This document shows positions 1 through 8,633 of a stretch of 64,000 nucleotides of DNA, piece by piece; position 1 is the first letter of the stretch; each line of letters begins with the position of its first letter. Location: assembly GCA_014529385.2 (NCBI GenBank), contig CM043942.1, forward strand, positions 9,601,001 to 9,665,000, written 5' to 3'. The position numbers and the translations under genes are program-made. Origin of the DNA: Adiantum capillus-veneris. Its lineage: Eukaryota > Streptophyta > Polypodiopsida > Polypodiales > Pteridaceae. The notes under the pieces were generated by a model that was not told the DNA's origin, searched no databases, and saw only the letters and a program-made list of their open reading frames with translations.

Positions 1-6
1 TTTTCT

Positions 7-405
7 CTAAAATAATTGACTCATCTGATACGTTGGATGGCCCTTGTGATGCAGAGCCTTGCCCTTGCCTTTCTTGAGCTGGCTCCCTGGCTGCCTTAGG
101 CTCCTACCTAACAGCCATAGGGTCCTACCTAACCTCGGCTGTAGCGAAGAAACCTCGGAGCTTGGCGATGGCGAATGAATAACGACTCTCCTGACTGTTA
201 TACGTGTTCGCGCCATAAAAGCTCCACCACTCGCCGCTCCTAGACTTGAGTGCGTCGTTGCTTTCGTGGCAGACATGCATTGGACAAGACTGCTACCCAT
301 CCTTGAAATGATTACTATTGGCGTGCCATCTGACCGTTGGGCGCTTAAAAATTGAAAAGTGTGTTCCCACTGATACTGGACTGGTTTCCTGTCTGGTTTG
401 ATCAT
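7..405 (-). pseudogene. Duplicated N-terminus of the extra gypsy ORF
   Basis: The first 90 or so codons (405 down to 136) are a near-identical copy of the start of the 4341-3841 frame. From 135 downward the sequence is different and ends in a K/G-rich tail. It is a by-product of the 420-bp duplication rather than an independent gene. Confidence 0.6.
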
Positions 406-555
406 ACTGGTACTGATTCTAAGATCAATCTGGTCTGGTTCTACTGGTACTAGTTCTGAAATTGGAACTGGTTGTACATGAAAAAGCCCAAAAAAATTCC
501 GATTCTGGTATCTCTTGATCTGCAGTTCCCAATTCCCTAGTACCTTGTTCTTGCC
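136..555 (-). repeat. 420-bp direct repeat, distal copy
   Basis: Bases 136-555 match 4072-4491 in the same orientation with only a few substitutions and a constant offset of 3936. On the minus strand the repeat starts inside the C-terminal end of the integrase frame and runs into the following frame that begins MIKPD. It therefore looks like a duplication of the pol-end segment placed at the far end of the extra coding region, not an LTR: it lacks TG...CA ends. Beyond 135 the two copies diverge completely. Confidence 0.9.
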
Positions 556-572
556 TCCTACTCAAGCTGATC

Positions 573-1584
573 TCACCTTTCTATGGTCATCTCTACTTCA
601 TAAGGCGTGAGGGAATGATAAGTTTTGGTGTCAGGATCATAGAGTGTGCGTCTGCCTTTGGTGATCCTGGTTCTAGCCAGCTTATGACAATGCGAAGCAG
701 TATGGATCCATCCTTCTGGAAGAGGCTGATTAGTTTTGACCCAAGCTTCAAAAAGAATCTCAGCCATCTCCCTATACTGTGGTGCCAGGCCCGCCTTAAC
801 TGCAATATCCTTTTCAAGCAATTTAGAAGATTCGACAGTATGTTGCAGCAGCTGATTAGTGATCTTGGTCAGGCCCCTGATCTGAATCTTCCACTGACCC
901 ATACACATCCGGATCCTATGCATCTCTCTTTCAGTGCCTGAATATCATTGAGTTGGAGAGTATCATTGAACAATGTTTGCCAAGTTTTCCATTCCACATT
1001 CGATCGCTCATACCAATCCTAGAGCTCATCAATAATCTTGAAGTATGTAAGGAGATCAACTGGTTCTGGATGTTGAGAATAAAGTGCTGGAAAGAATCTT
1101 GGCAGCTCCGTCTCTCTTGCTGGAAAGGCATACAAGAGAACTGGAGAATCAAACACAAATTGTAAAAAAATTGAGAACAGCCTGGTTGTCTTGCTACATT
1201 TCTGGTGATTCTCACTAGCTGGAACAATTTGCGGAGAGTAGTTACGTGTGCTCCGACTGACATTCTAGTCCGAGGTCCTTTACTAGTGGCTGTCTGATCC
1301 TCAAGAATGGACCTTACTCTCTGATCCAAGACTCCTCTGGCAATTTGCATCTGCATCAAAACCTCCTTTAACTGTTCCCTAACATCCTTCATACATTTGT
1401 AAGTTGGTTTGTTTCCCAGCAAAATTTCTAATTCAAGGGCAAGAGAGCGACAATCTGCAGTAGACTGTCTTTGCAAGTGTGGGTTGGTCACTCTCTCTTC
1501 AGCAGTGATTATCCATTCAGGAACCCTTTCCAGTAGCTGGACTGTGCTGGGATGCGCAGGTAAACGATAAGTTTTCTTGATCAT
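573..1584 (-). pseudogene. C-terminal part of the extra gypsy coding region, frameshifted
   Basis: Two open frames (1584-931 and 923-573) belong together, but the middle is out of frame. In the alternative minus frame, 1153 to about 930 reads FDSPVLLYAFPARETELP and onward with one TAG, and this is the stretch that matches the second copy at 27.7 kb. Three blocks are recognisable: one around YKCMKDVREQLKE (from 1401), the FDSPVLLYAF block (from 1153), and one around LYDPDTKTYHSLTP (from 644). All three recur in the same order at 27.2-28.0 kb. A run of T residues near 1165 is a likely frameshift site. Function unknown; it is not similar to any pol domain. Confidence 0.7.
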
Positions 1585-1936
1585 AAAAAGCCACTGATTT
1601 CCAATGCTCTACCATTTTCCTGGCCCCAACATACAGTCTTTGAAAACGTTCCAGATCAGATAAGAGATCATCATCATCCAGATATTGTCTGGTTATGGAA
1701 GCCTGCTGATGTCTCAGTTGCCTGTCCAGGGTAATAAGCTGTAAGAATGCTGATGATCAGCAGAGCTGATCCCTCATCCTGAACTTTGCTTTTCCCTTTA
1801 GCCTCTCTACTAAGCTGGGATTGATTAGCTGGCTGATTCCCAGTGTGACTGGGCTGCTGTTCTTCAGACGGTTGATTACCCGACTGGTGCCCTTCATTCT
1901 GGCCTTCCTGCTGGCCCTCATTCTGGCATGGCTGGT

Positions 1937-2809
1937 CTAGCTGTGAGACTGACCTCCTTCAGTTGGTCGTGTACCACCAGTACCAAGTCCTGGAGGTGGA
2001 GATGGCAGTGGGGCATTATCATCATCATTTGTATGTCCTTCTTCTTGGTCATCCTCCTCCTTATCAGCTCCGTCGTCCTTATCTTCTTCTTCCTTGTCTT
2101 CTTCTGCTTCATCCAAGGGATTCTGCTGCTCAATATAATCTAGTATTGCTTGATTCATCAGAGCATTATTATACTCAGTCACTTTGTCCTGCAAATCACT
2201 CTGCATACTCGCCATCAAAGACTTCAAATTTTCCAAATCAAAGACAACATTGCCTGCTGGGTTTAAAATTTCAACCAGGCTGTTATAAATGTATCTGTCA
2301 GTGAGGGAAGCCTTCAGAGCTTTATGGCAAATAAATAAGGAGTTGAATTCAACTCTCTTCATTTTCAGCATTGTTTTAGCCCGTTCTGCAGCTCTCAGTG
2401 CTTCATTCCTTTGATTCTTGATGATCATTATCTCAGACTCCGCCTTAGCTAGCTTTTTGTTTAAGAGCTCAATAGCCCTTTCTGAATGAGCTTCTAGTAG
2501 CCTATGTTGTATATTCTGCTCATCTCGTACTATCTTGAGCTTCTGAATCTGGTCTTCAGCTTCCTTCAAGTCAGCTTTAGCCTTTTTCACTTCATCTTCT
2601 GACCCTGCAACATCCATCATTTGTCCCATACAGTTGACAATAGTATTCCAAGAAGACTGGATGAGGACTGAACATTTGTCCTTTACTGTAGCTGGGTTAG
2701 AATCAGTAGGCTCATATACTGTCACTAGAGCCATATAAGGTAAAGCTGCATAATCAGCTTTCCGTAGAAGAAGATGCCCTTTCAGTGGATGGGTCTGTAT
2801 TTGCTGCAA
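1937..2809 (-). CDS. Extra gypsy ORF: coiled-coil protein with acidic tail, unknown function
   Basis: An open frame of 290 codons (first residues MQQIQTHPLKG) downstream of integrase. Residues about 90-190 are rich in A, E, K, L and R with heptad-like spacing and should form a coiled coil. Residues about 240-270 are a strongly acidic run of D and E, followed by a proline-rich patch (LPSPPPGLG). Further downstream, about 1940-1800, the other frames show a Q/G/N-rich stretch. No catalytic motif, signal peptide or membrane segment is visible, so this does not look like a classical envelope glycoprotein. It may be one part of a longer protein joined by frameshift with the neighbours at 2816-3328 and 573-1584. 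Function not recognised. Confidence 0.6.
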   Translation of the reverse strand: MQQIQTHPLKGHLLLRKADYAALPYMALVTVYEPTDSNPATVKDKCSVLIQSSWNTIVNCMGQMMDVAGSEDEVKKAKADLKEAEDQIQKLKIVRDEQNIQHRLLEAHSERAIELLNKKLAKAESEIMIIKNQRNEALRAAERAKTMLKMKRVEFNSLFICHKALKASLTDRYIYNSLVEILNPAGNVVFDLENLKSLMASMQSDLQDKVTEYNNALMNQAILDYIEQQNPLDEAEEDKEEEDKDDGADKEEDDQEEGHTNDDDNAPLPSPPPGLGTGGTRPTEGGQSHS

Positions 2810-2815
2810 CCTGTC

Positions 2816-3328
2816 CTATTTTACCAGGTGCAAAATTTGTTCAGTATTTGGAATAGAGACACCACCTGATAAAGTTGAAGAAGCTGGGCCTTTGCCTTTG
2901 TCCACTTGGCCTTTGACTTTATCCTCCGCCGATTTCTCTGCTACCTTCTCAGAAATTGCTACCTTTGCCTGATCTTTGCCAGAACCAGTAGCAACTGCAC
3001 TATGTCCTACTGACTTGTTAAGCACAGTATTCTGAGCACGTTGCTTCTCAGTTTGGCTCACTATAGATTTTTCAGTATTGACAGTTTTGACCTGGCTCTC
3101 TATCTGCCTCAGAAACGCACTGCTCTTCGCCAGTGTAGTCTTTGGCTTCTTCGAACTGCCAGCCTGTTCTTCAGTGGCTTTCCTTTTCAGATCTGTTGAA
3201 GTGGTTTGACTGTCCGTTGCTTCGTCGTCTGAGGACAGATCAATGTTCTTGGGCTCTGAAATTGGCTTCTCACTCCAAGCCTTTTTTACCTGCTCATGAG
3301 CATCTGCAGTAGCAGTGGTCCAATACAA
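2816..3328 (-). CDS. Extra gypsy ORF: lysine/serine-rich, probably disordered segment
   Basis: An open frame of 170 codons lying 6 bases upstream of the coiled-coil frame. It is rich in S, T, K, E and A, contains basic patches (LKRKATEE, SSKKPKTT) that could act as nuclear localisation signals, and has a repetitive alternating K/E tail (residues about 115-150). Together with the frames on either side it probably formed one long accessory protein. No known domain is recognised, and the role in nuclear entry is inference only. Confidence 0.5.
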   Translation of the reverse strand: MYWTTATADAHEQVKKAWSEKPISEPKNIDLSSDDEATDSQTTSTDLKRKATEEQAGSSKKPKTTLAKSSAFLRQIESQVKTVNTEKSIVSQTEKQRAQNTVLNKSVGHSAVATGSGKDQAKVAISEKVAEKSAEDKVKGQVDKGKGPASSTLSGGVSIPNTEQILHLVK

Positions 3329-3382
3329 AAATTGCCAAACATACCAAGCTTTAAAAACATTCCGGGATTTTAACTTGGCAGT

Positions 3383-3829
3383 TTACTGGAGCACATTGTG
3401 TGACAGGATTTCACAAAGGTTAATAGAACCCTTTGGATCCAATGTCTTGGCCAACAGCATAGCAAAGAGTTTCTCAGATACATACGTTGGATTATTTTTA
3501 AGGCTTACTGCTTCAGCCACAAACCTGTAAGCAGTAGAAGCTTCCAGTCCTGCTACTGGAATACCTTGACCACTAGCTTTGCGCTTACGCTTAGCCACTT
3601 CATCCTCCTTCAGGACTATACTTATCTGTTGTGCGGTTGCCACAGATGGTTTGGGCTCATTGGGCATCTGGAATGCAAAAGCTATGGCCTCTGGTGTAAC
3701 CGACACCTTTTTACGATCCACCATGGCACTGCCATCTTCAACGTCGAACGAAAGAAATTCTTGTGGCTTGCAGAACAACTCGAAGATCCCATAGTTGCAG
3801 CAAAGCCATTGCTTGGTCGGTGAATACAT
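3383..3829 (-). CDS. Extra gypsy ORF: globular segment of unknown function
   Basis: An open frame of 148 codons starting MYSPTKQWLCC. It includes FDVEDGSAMVDRKKVSVTPE and a later stretch with regular hydrophobic spacing ending LCEILSHNVLQ, which looks like a folded domain with helices. Arrays of similar length follow pol in some plant env-position retroelements, but I cannot assign a family. It sits between the serine-rich frames at 4341-3841 and 3328-2816 on the same strand, consistent with one disrupted long ORF. Confidence 0.5.
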   Translation of the reverse strand: MYSPTKQWLCCNYGIFELFCKPQEFLSFDVEDGSAMVDRKKVSVTPEAIAFAFQMPNEPKPSVATAQQISIVLKEDEVAKRKRKASGQGIPVAGLEASTAYRFVAEAVSLKNNPTYVSEKLFAMLLAKTLDPKGSINLCEILSHNVLQ

Positions 3830-3840
3830 AGCGCTGAATC

Positions 3841-4341
3841 TTACTGTACTGAATGAGTGGGAAGGCTTGCCTTTGTAGCAGTAGTAGCTATGGCTTGGGT
3901 TTCCTCAAGAGACTCCTGCATCTTGTCTGAGTGTTTCCTTCTACCCATACACTGTGAAGATGACGAAACAAGCGAAGGAGAAGAAGACTTACTTGATGCA
4001 TCAAAGCCGTACCCTGGTGTCGCTAGCAAAGCTAACTGACAGTCAACTGTCTCTTCAGAGGATGAGGTCTGCGGCTGTAGCGAAGAAACCTCGGAGCTTG
4101 GCGATGGCGAATGAATAACGACTCTCCTGACTGTTATATGTGTTCGCGCCATAAAAGCTCCACCACTCGCCGCTCCTAGACTTGAGTGCGTCGTTGCTTT
4201 CGTGGCAGACATGCATTGGACAAGACTGCTACCCATCCTTGAAATGATTACTATTGGCGTGCCATCTGACCGTTGGGCGCTTAAAAATTGAAAAGTGTGT
4301 TCCCACTGATACTGGACTGGTTTCCAGTCTGGTTTGATCAT
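3841..4341 (-). CDS. Extra gypsy ORF: serine/threonine-rich N-terminal segment
   Basis: An open frame of 166 codons starting MIKPDWKPVQYQWEH, with the first 90 or so codons lying inside the 420-bp direct repeat (4072-4491). The first 40 residues look globular; the rest is rich in S, T and A. It overlaps the end of the integrase frame (4738-4412) in another frame. The same N-terminus starting at 405 in the distal repeat copy runs into unrelated sequence and stops at 7. Function unknown. Confidence 0.5.
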   Translation of the reverse strand: MIKPDWKPVQYQWEHTFQFLSAQRSDGTPIVIISRMGSSLVQCMSATKATTHSSLGAASGGAFMARTHITVRRVVIHSPSPSSEVSSLQPQTSSSEETVDCQLALLATPGYGFDASSKSSSPSLVSSSSQCMGRRKHSDKMQESLEETQAIATTATKASLPTHSVQ

Positions 4342-4491
4342 ACTGGTACTGATTCTAAGATCAATCTGGTCTGGTTCTACTGGTACTGGTTCTGAAATTG
4401 GAACTGGTTGTTCATGAAAAAGCCCAAAAAAATTCCGATTCTGGTATCTCTTGATCTACAGTTCCCAATTCCCTAGTACCTTGTTCTTGCC
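4072..4491 (-). repeat. 420-bp direct repeat, pol-proximal copy
   Basis: Partner of 136-555. This copy is continuous with the integrase C-terminal frame (4738-4412) on one side and with the 166-codon frame 4341-3841 on the other, so it is probably the original and the distal copy the duplicate. Confidence 0.9.
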
Positions 4492-4738
4492 CAGTCTCCC
4501 TAGCTTCTAAATAGTAAAGCTTGATCTTTGCACCATTATATACTCCTGGCAACAATAATCCAGATAAATCTTTCAGTCTTACTGTACCATTGGAGAAAAC
4601 CCAGTCCACCTCAAATGGTCCTGTCCAGGCAATCTTCAGATTTGGCTTCTTCGGGCCCAGTGTAGACTGGTAGAGAAGCACCAAATCTCCTTTTTGAAAT
4701 TCCCGAACCTTAATTCGGCGATAATGCCAGTGCTTCAA
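4412..4738 (-). pseudogene. Integrase C-terminal domain (gypsy), detached
   Basis: An open frame of 108 codons: HWHYRRIKVREFQKGDLVLLY followed by GPKKPNLKIAWTGPFEVDWVF. This is the usual GPxx...TGPFEV integrase tail found downstream of the catalytic core in gypsy elements. It is separated from the core (5846-5202) by about 460 bp of non-matching sequence (4741-5197) that breaks the frame. The last 27 codons lie in the 420-bp direct repeat. Confidence 0.8.
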
Positions 4739-4740
4739 AA

Positions 4741-5197
4741 GCTCTAGGCTGTTTTCAGCGGATGCAAAGCAAGCTCTCTCTATATCGCCATGTAAGGATC
4801 ACTTGGAATGATGTCTCTTTGAATGCATTGGTCATGGGATACGCACAACAAGAGCAGGGCCAGAAAGCTCTAGGCTGTTTTCAGCTTCCTATCAAGAGTG
4901 TGGACTCTTGGAATGTAGTGCTAAGCAGCTCTCTGTTGTAGAGTGCAACTCCTTGAATGGAGGCACGTCTTGACCCAACAATAGGGCAGCAACAACTCAA
5001 AGAGAATTTATGATGAGATCGTGTGCTCGGTGGTGCTTTAATCGAATATGTATGTCAACTGTGAGACTCTCACGAAAGCACAAAAAGTTCTTGATGAGTA
5101 TCCTTTCCATGATTATCTTTGCGGGGTGGATAAAATATCTTGTAAGCATCACCGGTATATTGTAAGTCAGAGTCGTGGTTCCTTCGTTGTTGAACAA
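4741..5197. other. About 460-bp insertion or rearranged segment inside integrase
   Basis: No coding potential continuous with integrase is visible. A 21-bp stretch that encodes part of integrase (ctaggctgttttcagc) occurs at about 4743-4758 and again at about 4867-4882, so at least part of this segment arose by local duplication. I see no LTR or TIR ends in it. Confidence 0.5.
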
Positions 5198-5201
5198 TTT
5201 C

Positions 5202-5846
5202 TTATTCTAGCATAGCCCGTTGCCTAAGTTCATCTAACTGCATCAGTTCATTTAGGCACTTTTTCAGATTGTGGTTGAAGTCTAATCCATACTTCACAGC
5301 CATTCTCAGACTTGGGATAACAAATTCCATAGGAACCACAGCTTCAGTGCCATACACCATTCTGAATGGTGTCAACCCAGTATTGACCTTGTAAGCTGTC
5401 CTATATGCCCATAGAGCAGTCTGGAGTTTCAAATCCCACTGGTCTGGTTTCTTCTGCACCACCTTAGTGAGAATATTCTTGATTGTCTTGTTGCTACTTT
5501 CAGCGTGTCCATTGCATCTGCGATAATAAGGAGTAGATTTTCGTTGCTTGACTGAAAGCATATCCAATAGAATTTCCATAGTGTCATTGATAAAATGTGT
5601 TCCTTGGTCTGACACAATGTCTACTGGACATCCATATCGACAGACAATATTCTCAAATAGAAACCTTGCAGTTGACTTGGTTGTGTTGTCAGGAAGAGCT
5701 TCAGCTTCCACCCACTTAGTGACATAACAACTAGCCATCACTATGTATTTGTTCTTCCTGGGGGTAACCTTCTTAAAAGGTCCCATAAAATCTAATCCCC
5801 ATTTCATGAACACGCCCAGTGGTTGTACTGGCATCAAAGGAGTCAT
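5202..5846 (-). pseudogene. Integrase catalytic core (Ty3/gypsy rve domain)
   Basis: An open frame of 214 codons with the three acidic landmarks of the DDE integrase core: D in GLDFMGPF, D in VSDQGTHF, and E in NGHAESSNK. The C-terminal part FRMVYGTEAVVPMEF is typical of plant gypsy elements. The upstream HHCC zinc region is only partly visible around 5850-5925, where the RNase H frame and this frame meet. The role would be insertion of element cDNA into host DNA. It is cut off from its C-terminal domain, so it is not functional here. Confidence 0.88.
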
Positions 5847-5924
5847 ATATGCAGCTGTTGGTCAACCCATTCTTTGGCATATGTCACAGGTTTTACAAAA
5901 ACTTCTAACATCAGCAATCAGTGT

Positions 5925-6617
5925 TTACCACCACATACCAACTTGCAGAATCTTCTTGTAGGTTACTTCGTTGGAAAAATATCCACCCGATTCACCATTA
6001 TGTGCTTCTGAAATCACTTTCATTCTTCCTTCCATAGGCACACAACGCCGAAGTATACCATCGACACCCAGTCGATAGAGTGATCCTCCGATGATAGTAA
6101 ATTTCAGGCTTGTTATGACTAGAGCTTTCTTCTGGTTCTGCTTCCAGTCCTCTGGAAAGGCACCTTGAGAAAGAAATTGATAAACATCATACCATTCAGG
6201 ATCAACTGATTCTCCTGCCTCTAGCTGGAATAAGTCAGCGTCCACTGGTTCATCCCTCAAGGGTGATTCTGAATAACCTTCCGTACTTCTTGACATAAAA
6301 TCAGCTCCACGATGATTCTTGCCAGGCTTATGAAAACTTCTGAATTCAAACTCCACTAGGAACATCATCCATCTTATCAGTCTACCTTGAATAATGACTT
6401 TATTAATCAAAAACAGAAGAGCCTGATGGTCCACATAAAAATGGAACAACTTTCCCAATAGGTAATGCCTGAACTTTGTAGCGCTGAAAACCATTCCAAG
6501 GGCTTCTCTCTCAGTAGTTGTATATCCTTGTTCAACCTGACTAAATCTGCGACTGGAAAAATAAACCGGATAATCAGTCCTTCCGTCTGGCTGAGCCAAT
6601 ATTGCCCCCATTGCCAA
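5925..6617 (-). pseudogene. RNase H domain and linker (Ty3/gypsy pol)
   Basis: An open frame of 230 codons beginning MAMGAILAQPDGR. It has the gypsy RNase H pattern: FSSRRFSQVEQGYTTTERE, ALGMVFSATKFRHYLLG, YVDHQALLFL and GADFMSRS. The first catalytic D, normally in DASxxAxGAVL, sits just upstream of the open frame and is in a disrupted region (6618-6890). The C-terminal 100 residues are the spacer to integrase, including a zinc-binding start (CVPMEGRMKVISEAHNG). Confidence 0.85.
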
Positions 6618-6891
6618 TCCCGAAGCATCTACATGTACATGAAAAATAACATCCCAGTTTGGTTGCCTAAGGACTGGTTTACTGATAATGGCCTTTTCCA
6701 GATTCTGGAAGCTCTCCTCACATTCAACAGTCTAGTTGAACTTACTCGTCTTCTTTGTAAGCTCATATAATGGTACTGCTTAAGAAGCAAACTTATGTAC
6801 AAACCTTCTATAGAAGTTAACATAACCCAGGAAAGAGCTCAACTCTGAAGCATTTCTGGGTGCTTTAGCTTGCTGAACACACTGAATTTTG

Positions 6892-7482
6892 TCATTGTCC
6901 ATTTCTATTCCATTTCGGGAAACCACGTCCCAGTAGCTGTCCCTTCCAGACTAGGAAAACGGATTTAAATGGATTCAAACAAATCCGCTTCTCCTGACAG
7001 CGTTTGAAAACCATTTCTAGGAATAGTAGGTGTTGTTCCTCATTTGAATATATAATAAAGTCATCCATAAAGATAGAGAGGAACCGATGAAGGAATTCAT
7101 TAAACATCTCCATCATACACCGCTGAAAGGTAGCTGGTGCATTGCACAGGCCGAAAGGCATCATCAGATACATGAAAGCTCCCCACTCGGTGATGAAAGT
7201 GGTCTTTGCTCTATCTTTAGGAGCGATCTGTAACTGGTTATAGCCACTGTAACCATCCATAAAGCTATACATTTCATATCCTGCGATCTCATCAAGCAAC
7301 ATGTCAGTAAAAGGCAATGGAAATGGATCTTTGATAGTTTGGGCGTTGAGTTTCCTATAGTCAACACAGACTCTCAATTTCCCGTTCTTCTTAGGAACTA
7401 CGACTATGGGAAATAGCCAATTACTACTGGCCACCTCTGTGATGAATCCAGCTTTGAGAAGATTATCAATCTCCTCTTTCAC
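6892..7482 (-). pseudogene. Reverse transcriptase (Ty3/gypsy)
   Basis: An open frame of 196 codons: the N-terminal ...KAGFITEVASS is followed by VDYRKLNAQTIKDPFPLP, MDGYSGYNQLQIAP, MPFGLCNAPATFQRCM and the catalytic box FMDD. Phe replaces the commoner Tyr of YxDD, which is tolerated in many plant elements. Coding similarity continues upstream to about 7740 in shifted frames (YKDVFVWEHTDLKGVDLEVC). Downstream of 6892 the frame is lost, so the thumb and connection to RNase H are broken. Confidence 0.9.
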
Positions 7483-7748
7483 CTTCTTAGCATAGTTGGG
7501 TTCATTCGGTATCTTGACAGTCGTACTGGCCTAGCATCTGGCTTCAACGGTATTCGGTGCTGACATACTTCAAGATCCACTCCCTTCAGGTCTGTGTGTT
7601 CCCATACAAACACGTCTTTGTAGTTCTAGAACATCCTGTGTGCCTTTTCCTTCATTGCCGGGTTGAGATGCTTGTTGACCTTGATCATCCTAGGACTATC
7701 CTTTGATCCTAGGTTCCATTCTTCCACTTCTTGGTCGTCTCGAAGCAA

Positions 7749-8051
7749 CTAATTAGGCTCGCCTCCTTTTCGTTTGGTTGACTCTTCAGCACAATCCCAG
7801 GATGATCCACTCAGTTCTGAATCAGCATTCTGATCCACTGTGTGTTCTTCAGAACGTAATGGCTCCTCTACCACACCAGTATCAGTTGATTCCACCAACC
7901 TTCCAGTTAACTGAACTGTTCTTTCCCTTGTGTTGATTTCAGTAAACTGATCGGGGAATTGCTTTTTCAGCTTGTCGGCCTGCTCTTTATTCAGTAAGAC
8001 TGCATTCAAGTCAGTCTCTGCTAAAGGGAATATGTTCATGGCCGCTAACAT
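7749..8051 (-). CDS. Protease-RT linker of gypsy pol
   Basis: An open frame of 100 codons (MLAAMNIFPLAETDLNAVLL...) between the protease and RT regions. It is rich in charged residues and has no motif. It is kept here as the linker portion of the pol polyprotein, because it is on the same strand and between recognised domains. Confidence 0.45.
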   Translation of the reverse strand: MLAAMNIFPLAETDLNAVLLNKEQADKLKKQFPDQFTEINTRERTVQLTGRLVESTDTGVVEEPLRSEEHTVDQNADSELSGSSWDCAEESTKRKGGEPN

Positions 8052-8118
8052 TCGTTCGATCTTCTTGGCCCTGTACTTCTGGCATAACTCCTTCGGCCTG
8101 AGTTCTTTTTTCCAGCTT

Positions 8119-8470
8119 CTAGTATTGTTCGTCTGGATCTGAATTCTGCCAGCTGGCTCCTTCTATGGTTAAGGTTTGATTTGCATAGTCATGAATAGCA
8201 TGTGCTGCTCTCAACCATGGGCGCCCTAGCAGCATCCCATGTGCCCCTTGCACATCCAGAACTAAGAAACTGGTTTTAAATTTTTCCCTGCCTACTCTTA
8301 TCTGCATATTTTCAATCATGCCCATAGCTTGGACCACTCTGTGATCTGCCAAATGCACTTTAAATGGTGCTCGCTTTAGATTCGTGATACCCATTCTCTA
8401 CTGGAGATGCACTCCCATTATGTTGACTCCTGCTCCTCCATCCAAGATAACACTTGAGAGAGGTTCCCAT
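8119..8470 (-). pseudogene. Aspartic protease (retropepsin-like) of gypsy element
   Basis: Just upstream of the open frame 8394-8119, minus-strand translation shows SVILDGGAGVNIMGVHLQ followed by a TAG stop. LDGGAGVNIM matches the LDxGAxVNxMP active-site region of plant gypsy proteases, with G where S or L is common. The frame then gives PFKVHLADH and LGRPWLRAAHAIHDY, the normal C-terminal part of the fold. Protease would mature the gag-pol polyprotein; the stop at about 8398-8400 splits it. Confidence 0.75.
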
Positions 8471-8633
8471 TGCTTCCTAACCTTGTAGTCCACCTGAATG
8501 AGCAGAACTTCATCATCTTGGACGGCTGTCAGGTCCACTGTTCTGGCCTCCGCCTAGCTTTCCTGCACTGTCTGATAAAGTTTGCCACTTCAGGTAAGGT
8601 TTTTCTTATATCCTCCAGCTCTACAGTCAACTT

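Noticed and set aside
1937-4341. Envelope glycoprotein
   Set aside because: The extra gypsy frames show no signal peptide, no transmembrane segment and no cysteine-rich ectodomain.
136-4491. LTRs of a 4.4-kb non-autonomous element
   Set aside because: The 420-bp repeats start inside integrase coding sequence and lack TG...CA ends and target duplications.
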